Below, piece after piece: positions 1 to 9,339 of a DNA stretch of 64,000 nucleotides. Within the stretch, counting starts at the first letter, position 1. Each line of letters begins with the position of its first letter. The translations under genes were made by a program, and so were the position numbers. This DNA is from Trichosphaerium sp. ATCC 40318 (taxonomy: Eukaryota > Discosea > Flabellinia > Trichosidae). A model generated the notes under the pieces. The model saw nothing but the letters and a program-made list of their open reading frames with translations, did no database searches and had not been told where the DNA came from. The stretch is taken from contig JALMLS010000637.1 in the NCBI GenBank assembly GCA_038496445.1, positions 62,001 to 126,000 of the forward strand, in the 5' to 3' direction.

Positions 1-363
1 CAGTTTAATTACATCAATGACAAACTGGAAGGTGAATACAAGCAATGGCATGACAATGGCCAACTGAGGAAGCGTTTTAATTACGTAAATGGCAAACGAG
101 AAGGAGAATGCAAACAATGGCATTTCACTGGTGAATTATATAGCCAGTTTAATTACATCAATGACAAACTGGAAGGTGAATACAAACAATGGCATCACAA
201 TGGCCAATTGTGCGTGCAGTTTAATTACATTAATGGCAAACAAGAAGGAGAATGCAATGTATGGTATGCCAATGGCCAATTGGAGAGCCAGTGTAATTAC
301 ATCAACGGTAAACAAGAAGGAGAAGGCAAACGCTGGCGTGATAATGGCCAATTAATTGTGTAA
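1..363 (+). CDS. MORN-type (MORN_2 / YwqK-like) repeat protein, 3' part only
   Basis: Frame 1 is open from the first base to TAA at 361-363 and encodes five tandem repeats of about 24 residues (72 bases). Each follows the pattern N-Y-(I/V)-N-(D/G)-K-x-E-G-E-x-K-x-W-x-x-(N/T)-G-(Q/E)-L. This is the variant MORN repeat found in YwqK-like proteins and in F-box/MORN proteins such as the one at 7964-8905. The repeats are very alike at DNA level, which suggests recent internal duplication. There is no ATG in this frame, so the start lies outside the window or in an upstream exon. The function is unknown; such repeats usually act as binding or scaffold surfaces. Other frames over the same bases are open only because the repeat is regular. 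Confidence 0.75.
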   Translation, partial: QFNYINDKLEGEYKQWHDNGQLRKRFNYVNGKREGECKQWHFTGELYSQFNYINDKLEGEYKQWHHNGQLCVQFNYINGKQEGECNVWYANGQLESQCNYINGKQEGEGKRWRDNGQLIV

Positions 364-2400
364 CACGATGTTCATTAGTTAAGGAGTTTGATGGTGGATT
401 ACCACGTGTCATTGTTTTTTAAAGTACCACCTTTTCCAAAAATGTACAAAACTTGTTATAGCTTGGTGCTTGTACCGTGAGTTACAAATAGGTAACGAAA
501 CGAATGCCGGTTGAACAAAAATAATTCTCAAAATTTTCTTCTTTATATTTTTATGTTTTGTTGAAAGTGTACCGCCTGTTTGAATTCTAGATTTACATTT
601 TATAATAGCTGCGATTTCTTTGCAAACCCTGTCACAAAAGTCAAGGTGAAATTGTTTAACTGTTAGCCGACACGCTATTTGCATCCACACAGTTGCAAAG
701 TTCTATGAGTAGCCAGCCGTTGTGCACTAGTCTACTATTACTACATTAGTACTACGCGTATGCAATAAAGGGCCTCCTTAAAGGAGAGGTAATAACAAAG
801 TAAGAATAATCTGAGAATCAATTGTAGTTCAATGGTATTTTGGTTTTTGTTGCCTACAGGCTACAAGTCTTTTCAAAAGATAAACATAGAAACGCATTTG
901 TGCGATGACAAGAACCATTAAATTTGGGGTGTAGTGTTTGCTATCTATTAGCTAACATAACACAGGGTTGTAGCGGTGGTATTAGTAAGTTGTAGTCAAC
1001 CAAGGTTATTTGTGGCGGCTGTAGATTAAAATGGTAATGACTAGTAAAGTTGTTAGTAAACTGTTGGCGTTTAAAACCAAGCAAATATATTTTACCACCA
1101 CCGTCTTTTATTTGAAGTATGGTGTGTCCTTCGCCATTTTGCTATGAGCACACTAGGTGTATTCGCGCAACAGAAGAATTAAACATTAGGATTTTATTTT
1201 TCGTCTTCCTGCTAAAACGATATCCTTAAGTTGCTATAAACAAAATGCAGTTGGATAGCATTTGTTGAGTGGATTTACTCAATAAGCATTAAGTGATACC
1301 CTTACTACTGTTAATGTTATTACAGGCAATAGTATTGGATACATCTGAGGCACACAGTGGAGATTCACATTACGCAAAATACATTACAACAACAAACACT
1401 GTTTTGTCGTAGATTGTCTATGTAGATCTTATTGCCTACGTTTAGGCTAAACTAAGATGTGTACTATTGCTATAATGCTAAAAACTTCGCATTATTGTAT
1501 AGCAGATACGTTCTTCTCCTTTAAAAATGCTGTAAGATTGACAACTCCTTACAATTTGCAAGAACGTACCATTAATTCCAACGCGTTTCTGATTGCGATT
1601 AGGACTTGCTATAAGCACTCTAGAGTTTACAACGAGAAGTACTTCACGAAATACTACACGAAGGCACACTGAATTGTTATGATAACAATTGCGATAGAAT
1701 GTTAATGTTGGTTTTTATTTCGCTTGAACGGATCTAGGTTGTACATGGATAGCCAAACACAATCCAGTTTTTTTCCTTCTTCGACGAAAAAGCGGATACA
1801 CAATTCTGCTCTAACGTATAATAAACTAATTGAACAAGGTATATATTGGAAAGAAACGGCGAACATGTGACGCTATGCTTTTTACCCTTCTCTTAATATT
1901 AAAAATAGAATACAGCACAAAAACCGTATGGTTCGCTGTCATATTCACCCTGGCACTCACTGAAATGCACGTGACCAAGTCGTGGGCTCGAGATCTTTAG
2001 AGTTTGTTCGATATGGTACCAAATCGCAATATAACTATGTAACCTTTATTGTCTACCTGATACATACCTAAAAGGTGCCCAGTTATCCAGGGTTGTGATC
2101 TATGACACAACACAAAATAACCTCGCCTCACATTTTTACACGCTGGGTAAGTAGATTGATAGCCTCTATTTGTACAGCAGGCTCTTGTACTTTAAACTCT
2201 CTGGCTTCGGTGAATATTCCAAGCTCATTTCGTGAGCGTGTGAGCTCGAGCCAGTTAAGTCATTAAGCAATTCTCCTAAAAAAATCAAGATAATTTATAC
2301 AACTTACAACCATCATAAACACACTTCTAAGCAAGGCCCATGTGGAAACTAATATCAATTGGTGAGTGCCATCTACAACGCAATCAATTTTTTTTTCGTG
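364..2400. other. Intergenic stretch, no convincing gene
   Basis: I see no exon chain with conserved motifs here. Open frames at 409-690 (-) and 1457-1672 (+) have no recognisable motif and atypical composition. A short palindrome around 772-790 (CCTCCTTAAAGGAG) is visible but isolated. The stretch may hold 3' and 5' untranslated sequence of the flanking genes. Confidence 0.5.
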
Positions 2401-4757
2401 ATGTCGCTCACGTGTTTAGTGCTATTAATGACAATGGCTGTCTATTGTACCGGACAAGATTTCGATAGTATGTACAGTTTTGAAGCCGTTACAACAGGTA
2501 CTATTGTATTCTCTTTTAATTCTCAACTGATTAATACGCAAATTGAATTGAACAACTAAACACCGTTTATATCACTAACTTGACTGTCTCTAGTGGACTT
2601 TTCACAACCCCAAAAGCGAGGTGGTATTGAACAACATGTTTTAACATTGAACAAAGCGGACGGAACCACTCTCGCATTCAATTGTGTCAAGCATTCTCCA
2701 TTCAGAGTTGGCGCTCAAGTATGTTCAATTTACCTTTTCTCGTTTTTTATTGTCAGTATGTGCAGTTGATTTATTATCTCGCTTAGATCGTTGTTGAACG
2801 CGGAAATAACAAAACATATCTCCCAGCACCAACAAACTTCTACAAAGCCATTGGAGAGAACCACTCCGATTTGGTGTTTGTCGTACATGATGACGGTACT
2901 ATTTCTGGTTTCCTTAAACTCAATGGTGAACAAGTTGCCATTGAACCTGTGTCCCAGTACGTACTTTTAATCTAATTCTTGGTCTACTATTTAACAATCT
3001 CGCTGTAGTAACAAACGATTCTTGGGCGATCATCACAAGTCAAAACTTGTACAAGCAACACACATGTTACTCAGGTTCGTTCGTTGTACTTGTTTAAGTG
3101 ACCAACAACTTATTTTCATTGCGATAGAGAAAACCGTACTGATCCTTGGGAATGTGGTGCCTGTAAAGCTCACCAAGACGCTAAACACAACAAAAGAAGA
3201 GTTCGTGCTGGTAGAACCAGAAACAAAAGGTGACTACCTAATAACAACTTCACAAATGTAACCTTTGTTTTAGATCTATAGAGCAGTTTGCTTCGGGATC
3301 AACATATCCAATACATCCAGCTCCAGTACCTTGTCCCCAAGGCAATATCAAAGAAGTCAGATTTGTACGTCTCCAACATTTCCTTTCATTTGCGTACTAA
3401 TCCTTATCCAGGTCGCTGTGGCTAATGCTGGTTTCACTTCAGAGGCAGGTAGTTACAACAACGCGGCAGGCTACATCGGAAATTGTACGTAACCTTGGCT
3501 AGGATCTCATGCGCTTAGCATATACTAATAACGTGATAGCGTTCAATGTGCTCAACAACTTCTTTCCACAAGATTTTGTACGACTCCAATAATTCTATTC
3601 TATTGCTAATGTATCTCAAGCATATCCAATTGTCCATTGATCAACTCATCGTCAGAACAACCCCAAATAGTAAGTTTTAGGACTTGTTATACTTTCCCGA
3701 TACTAACGACGTTTGTGAAGGTGCTGACTCTTGGGATGTTTATTCGAATAATTGTCCTCAAGAAATAGTAAATGATGAGTACCAAGCTCAACTGTTGCCT
3801 GCATTTGGGCTATGGAAAGCTGCCAATCATCCATCAGCAGGCGCCATCTTATTTCACGATTGTCTACGGCAAAGATCTACTGGTAGTGTAACACTTGGTA
3901 GTGCTTACACTGGAAATCTGTGCAACTCAAGAGTAAGTTGTTTTTATCAAACCTTGTTTTATCTTTTTCCAAATTCTAAATGACATTTAGTACGGTTCTG
4001 CAGAGACACAATTCCAGCACAATCAATTCACAAGACATCGCCTCATCGGCCATGAAATTGGACATCTGTTTGGATGTAATCACGATTCAGTTGGTATTAT
4101 GCTTGCTTTTGACCCAAACGAAGAGTACGCAAATTATCTGTTGTTAGAATGTCACGTGATATCTGATTTCGTTCAATAGTGATTCCAGATATGAGCGATT
4201 CTCACGTGCCAGTCAAGCTCAAGGTTGCAGCACTCTCAGTGGTAAATCATGTGTTCAAAACATGGAGAATGTGTTCCGATTGAGAACATCCAACAACGTG
4301 GATTTCGCACTTGATGGTGATAATGGTTGTGCCAACCACCAGAATGTCTACTTGTATGACTTTAATGAGAACTCTCCAAACGTGAACCAGCAATGGGTAC
4401 AGATCGATAAAGGAAACGGATACTATGCCTTCCAAAAAAGAAATACCGATTGTTGTCTTGATGGTGATTGGGGTGGTTCCAATGGACAAAACGTAAAGCT
4501 ATGGGAATGTCAAAACACGAACCAAAACCAACACTGGAAGAAGATACATCTTGGAGGTAACAAGTACCGCCTAGAGAAGCGAAATGCTGCTGGATATTCG
4601 ATAGATGCAAGCAATCTTAGAGAGAACTATGCGTACGTTTGTTCTCAACGACTCATGGTTGTAATTCTTAACCTATATTTCTAGAAATGTCTATCTATGG
4701 AGTTCTGATAACAACAATGTCAATCAGCAATGGATGTTCATACTCGATAATGATTAA
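2401..4757 (+). CDS. Secreted M12B-type zinc metalloprotease with C-terminal ricin-type lectin domain
   Basis: About a dozen exons give one continuous protein. The ATG at 2401 opens a hydrophobic signal peptide ending near V-Y-C-T-G-Q. A prodomain-like part follows, with G-T-I-S-G-F-L-K-L-N-G-E, a pattern known from ADAM prodomains. The catalytic core has HEIGHLFGCNHD (HExGHxxGxxHD, the metzincin zinc motif) near 4055-4090 and a Met-turn-like G-I-M-L right after. The C-terminal part (from about 4262) is a beta-trefoil lectin: three repeats, each ending in a Q-x-W-type motif (NQQW, NQHW, NQQW), with repeated L-D-G-D signatures. First introns: 2498-2593, 2719-2786 and about 2957-3008. The likely role is extracellular proteolysis targeted by sugar binding. 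Inhibition by the prodomain is inferred from the family. The lectin is a binding module; nothing here indicates a ribosome-inactivating toxin. Confidence 0.87.
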
Positions 4758-5224
4758 GTAGCAAACTTTATTGTGTAAATAAACCCTCTTGTTCTCAACC
4801 TATATTGTCCGTGTCATTCAAGTTTGCAACAGGTTTGGCAGAAGTATCAAAGTGTAAGATCTTGCAAGAACTAACGCTTAAATACATTCTGTGAAGCCAA
4901 GTCCGTACTTTTAAGCACTTTTAACAATCCCCAAACAACTCTCCACACAGCCAATATGAATCACGATGACCAAAATCACCTGTTGGAGATGCCAGTTGAA
5001 CTGATTGTTCATATTATGAAGTGCGGCTCTTATACACTCAAAGCAGCTCAAACGTGTCATTTCATTCATAATATTGTGCACAACCACGTCGGGTACCCCT
5101 GCATCAATATTTCACTCGAAGAAGAGTTTTCACTACTTTCTGGAAGCCCTTTGCTTGAGAATACGCCAATCTCATTACTTTTAATCCCAGAAATTGTAAA
5201 TGATGATCATTTGAAGCTACTTAA

Positions 5225-5837
5225 GGGTGGAGTCCTATAATGTCTCAATATCGATTAACCCCTCACAGATTTGGCTATAATTTACTGTGAGTACTCAGCA
5301 CGCCCAGTTATACCCTTTAGGTAGCGCTAAAAAATTTTTCCAATAAATGGAATTGCGTTTTTTACCTAAATTAAGCGACTTTTCACGCAGCTAACCCCTC
5401 TTCAATTCTGCTATAAACTTCCACAAAACACGTATTTACAGTCTTAAATGATATAGTGTGGTTTAAAAAGTTATTGCACAACACACAACATAGAATTTTG
5501 AAAAAAACATCTAAAAATAACAAATAATGTTTACGGTAAACACACAAAAAATAACACTCAAAAATTAGTTTTTTTCTCCAAAAACTGCACAGCTCATAAA
5601 ATTCATAGATGGGTGCCATGTGCCGTGATGAAATGAACATGAATAATTTTTCATACAAGTAATGAAAAAAATGGTTACTGCTTAATTTGGAAGCTATGTG
5701 AAAAAAGCACGTGTCTGTTAAATCGCGTAGGCGTTAAGGTCATACGGTTTAATGTGGTAACAAAAAATCAGGTTAAAAAAACAGTTTTTGTCAATATAGG
5801 ACTCTCAATATAGGACTCTCAATATAGGACTCCACCC
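5225..5837. mobile_element. 613-base TTAA-flanked non-autonomous DNA transposon (piggyBac-type target site)
   Basis: The left end reads GGGTGGAGTCCTATAATG and the right end is its inverted complement with one mismatch in 18 positions. Both sides are flanked by TTAA (5221-5224 and 5838-5841), the target duplication known for piggyBac-superfamily elements. Taking out the element plus one TTAA copy restores the host F-box/LRR reading frame exactly, which is strong evidence for insertion. No transposase frame is visible inside; the 91-codon frame at 5383-5658 (-) has no motif. The interior is AT-rich. The ends start GGG, whereas many piggyBac ends start CCC, so the family name is an inference from the TTAA duplication. 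Confidence 0.85.
5792..5833. repeat. Three tandem 14-base subterminal repeats at one end of the element
   Basis: CAATATAGGACTCT occurs at 5792-5805 and 5806-5819, and a third copy ending in CC at 5820-5833 overlaps the terminal inverted repeat. The left end has only one copy of the terminal motif, so the array is on one side only. Subterminal repeats often bind transposase in cut-and-paste elements; that role here is inferred. Confidence 0.85.
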
Positions 5838-6858
5838 TTAAAGGCGTAAAGACAATAAAGCTTTCAAAATGCAAGGACATAACAGACAAGGGCATAAAAC
5901 AACTAAAAGGTGTATATTCAATAAATTTACAGAAGACAGCAGTGAGTAATGAAGGCGTCAAGGCATTGGCTGGTGTACACACTATTAGTTTATCAGAAAC
6001 TAGAGTGGGTGATGATGGTATCTCAGCTTTGTCTGGTGTTCATAAGATATCTTTAAGTTACAACGTGATTATAACGGATGCAGGATTGAAAGCGCTTGCT
6101 GGAGTACACACCATCAACTTGAGGCATTGTACAAACATAACAGATGAAGGGTTCAAGGCGAAGGTATTAAAGCTGTGAAAGGTGTACATACCATCAACTT
6201 GAGGCGTTGTCAACATATAACTGATGAAGGGTTCAAGGCTTTATCTGGTGTTCACGTGCTTGATGTGGCAAATACAATGATTACCGATGAAGCATTAATC
6301 TCGTTAGCAGGTGTACATACTGTTACGTTATGGAATTGTGATCACATAACAGATAAAGGTATCAAAGCTTTAGCTGGAGTTCACACAATCAATCTATCAA
6401 ATACTCTTGTTACAGATGATGGTATAAAAGCTTTGGCAGGTGTTCATTTTATTGATTTAACAAGCACGAGTGTAACAGATGATGGCTTAAAGGCATTAGT
6501 AGGTGTACACACTATAATGTTATGGGATTGTAAATTTATAACAGATGAAGGTGTGAAAGCATTAGCTGGAATACATAGTATTGATTTAGCGGAGACAAGC
6601 ATAACAGACGATGCACTCAAAGGGTTAGTAAGTGCAAAGAATATTGATATCTCGTTCTGTGCATCTATAACAGATGTTGGTATTGCATCTCTTGTTAGTG
6701 TAAAGAAGCTTAGCATTGAAGGATGTGCAAATATAAATGGAGAAGGTACACTTGCGTTGGGTGCTTTGACAGAATTGCAACATAGTATAACATCTATATC
6801 AGTCATCAATACTTTGAAAAGTAAAGGTATCAAATTAAACACGGTAGAACTAGACTAA

Positions 6859-7963
6859 ACATTCTGATACAATGGAAAGTCTAATTTTTAATTTGCTGTA
6901 ACATTGGCAAGTTCACATGGGATTGTAAATTTATAACAACAAAGGTGATGTACTATCATAAAATGAAGTAGTCCGGCAACTTTTTGTTTGGTTTGAGTTA
7001 AACGATCATTAAAGACAGCACATGTTCATAGTGTGATATGTCAAGTCGAAATTTGTCACTTCTGCACTATCAGAGCTCATGTAGTTCATATGACTCTTCA
7101 ACAGACCGTGCTTACGAGCTTGCGTTTCGCTGGATTTGCCATCACACGATTTAGTAGCGACTAAAATGACGTCTAACACTTCCCTACGCTTACCAATACC
7201 ATTTTTCCATGCACACGATAACCAAACTGTTGGATGAATGTATTTGCCAATGAATTTGGTGTGAAAAGAGTACTACACAATCTCTATTATTTTTAGACAA
7301 ACATACATGACCTGCATGTTGTAATACCGGTTTAATTAACAAACCTGTTTAAGTTTACTTACAGTATTGGAACACACGTGTTACTTTTTATCTCATATTT
7401 AAGATTTTAAATGCTAGTTTGATGTATTATTACCTTTGGTTTCAATATATTGTTTGTGTAACTTGCACGTACAATCACAACAATAACACATTGTAACTTT
7501 TTTGTTTAGTGACGTTTCAGTTTGTAAACACGTGTTCTTCCTGTTGCACTGTTTTCACTTCTAAAACTGCAACATGTTTACCGTAAAAGCCAAATATACA
7601 GTTTTGTCTTACCATCGATAACTTCTTGTCAAAAACGTGAACACGACTTGGTTTTCGGGTGAGCCCTCCTGGATCGTTTAAAATATACAAACCAATTATG
7701 TACGTGTGAAAAATCCTTTGACGATAATCTGAGGTACAAGGAAGGATACGCCAGTGATTCAAGGATGCTGTACTACAAACGAGATGAATAAAAATAATGC
7801 TCTTACATTTTTATTAACGCAGAACAATGGTAACGTTTGCTCGAATACAACATTTCTATTTAGGTGCATGATTCACTATTACGTTCAAAATTTGGGCCAT
7901 TATTTGCGTTCTCACAGTCATACCACTGTACTTGCCACTTACCATTTTATAACACCGTGAATA
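6859..7963. other. Intergenic stretch with one unexplained open frame on the minus strand
   Basis: A minus-strand frame of about 88 codons spans roughly 7010-7275 without an early ATG. Its composition looks protein-like (it includes A-R-K-H-G-L-L-K-S-H-M), and it may be an exon or a relic of a longer gene, but I do not recognise it. A second minus frame at 7517-7762 starts with TTG and has no motif. Neither supports a gene call. Confidence 0.35.
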
Positions 7964-8905
7964 CTATTTCATTGTTTCCTTAATGTGCGTTTCTTTTTCC
8001 AACTCTGTTGTAATCCTTCTACCATTAACATAGTTTTCAAGGTATTGTAACTGCCCATTCTTATACCAAGCCTTGCTCTTGCCTTCTTTTTCATCATTCA
8101 AGTAATGATCAAGCGTCCACAAATTACCATTACTGTGCCATCTCCTATCTTCTCCTTCAAGACAACCGCCTATGTAGTAACACTGCCTTTCCAGGTATCC
8201 ATTCTCATGCCAACTTGTGTACACTCCTTCTTGAAAGTCACTAGCATATGTTTCCTTGATATGCACTTGTCCATCCCAATACCAGTGCATGTGTTCTCCT
8301 TCACGTTCTCCATTTTTAAAATTACCCCGAGACAATAGTTGACCATGGCAGTACCATGTTTTGTACTCTCCGTCTAGTTTATCGTTGAAGTATTTGCCTT
8401 CTACACGTAACTTACCATTGTCATACCACTCTTTATTCGCTCCTTCTTGTTTATCGTTTACATAGTTGCACTGAATCCATAACCGTCCGTTCTCATGCCA
8501 CTTCTTGTACTCTCCTTCCCTTTTATTGTCGATATAATTTGCTTGCTCAAACATTTGACCGCTATAGTGCCAGCTGGTACGCTCTCCATAAAGCTTGCCT
8601 GTCAGCCAATACTCTCGACATAGTAATTGTGATTTATTTGGATCATTTGCTTGGTACTTTTTTTTCAGCCATTTACCGTTTTTGTTAAAGTCAGCATCAA
8701 ATCTCGTTGTTGTTGCTGTGTATCTTGATAATAAAGGCCATTTTAGATAGATATCAAAATCTAGGTCTATAATATCAAGGTGCAGCTCAAAAGGAAGGTT
8801 TAGTAGACTGTGACGCGCTTGTTCTCTGGTATTAAACTAAATTGTTAGTTTTGTGACATAGATTTTTTTGCTGTTTGGCGCTCTTACTTGGCGTTTCGCT
8901 TTCAT
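7964..8905 (-). CDS. F-box protein with C-terminal MORN-type repeats
   Basis: Two exons (8905-8888 and 8836-7964) are joined by a GTAAGA...TTTAG intron. The start at 8905 gives 296 residues. An in-frame coding look continues upstream of this ATG to a stop, so an extra 5' exon is possible. The N-terminus carries an F-box-like segment (L-N-L-P-F-E-L-H-L-D-I-I-D). About 80 residues later come eight or more repeats of 23-24 residues of the type G-E-x-x-x-W-(Y/H)-x-N-G-Q-L-x-x-x-x-(N/Y)-Y-x-N. F-box proteins usually link substrates to an SCF E3 ligase through Skp1; the MORN-type repeats would be the substrate-binding part (inference). The same repeat type occurs at 1-363 and as relics near 40540-40930 and 50780-50960. 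Confidence 0.75.
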
Positions 8906-9339
8906 TTGGTTCAATTCGGCTTTAATATCTTCAATCGCAATCTTGTGTTATGTGTACGTGTTTAAAACTGTTTGCTAAGACAGTTGTTGAAGAAAACACG
9001 CGATTTGGTCAAACTTTTTCTGTCCTTATTTTCGGCTGGGCTTGCTGTTAGTCTGAAGAGGTTAATATTAGAAAACTATTCAGCAAGGCAAAATCATTGC
9101 AAGAAACACTTAATGATTGATTTTGAAGGCAGAAATAGCACTCACTTAAGTATTTAAGGCACTCGTTGAACCATAAATAGTGTTTACAACTCTGTTCGCA
9201 CCTCTTCCTTCTATATCCCTTGGGTAATAAAGACCGTTACTAACCTTATTTGTACGTCGATTCGGAGCATCGCCTTGTGAGTCTTATCTACATGATTGAT
9301 TTACACTTCTAGTCTTTCAAAAAAGGGAATACGCAACTA
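8906..9339. other. Intergenic stretch between divergent genes
   Basis: No gene is recognised. The stretch separates the minus-strand F-box/MORN gene from the plus-strand P-loop/UBL-array gene and probably holds both promoters. The open frame at 8972-9157 has no motif. Confidence 0.45.

Larger units (their letters stand above)
4956..6858 (+). pseudogene. F-box / leucine-rich-repeat gene broken by a transposon-like insertion and a frameshift
   Basis: The ATG at 4956 starts an F-box-like N-terminus (M-P-V-E-L-I-V-H-I-M, then a conserved S-P-L-L-E-N-T-P) that matches the intact gene at 29431-30390. The frame runs to about 5224, where a 613-base element is inserted. After 5841 the LRR part resumes in the same frame, with repeats of the type I-T-D-x-G-(L/I)-K-A-L-x-G-V-H-T-I-x-L. 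A second break lies near 6160-6178: two repeats are joined out of frame (stop at 6176-6178) and reading continues in another frame to TAA at 6856-6858. Intact relatives probably act as substrate receptors of SCF ubiquitin ligases. The two breaks make a full-length product unlikely. A truncated F-box protein or a separate LRR protein could still be made. Confidence 0.8.

Noticed and set aside
89-355. ATG-started frames over the first repeat block, both strands
   Set aside because: They are shadows of the regular 72-base repeat; the true frame is frame 1, which has the conserved G-E-x-K-x-W pattern.
5383-5658. 91-codon frame inside the TTAA element
   Set aside because: AT-rich, no transposase motif, no D-D-D pattern; the element looks non-autonomous.
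7517-7762. 81-codon minus-strand frame
   Set aside because: Starts with TTG, no motif, no exon partner.
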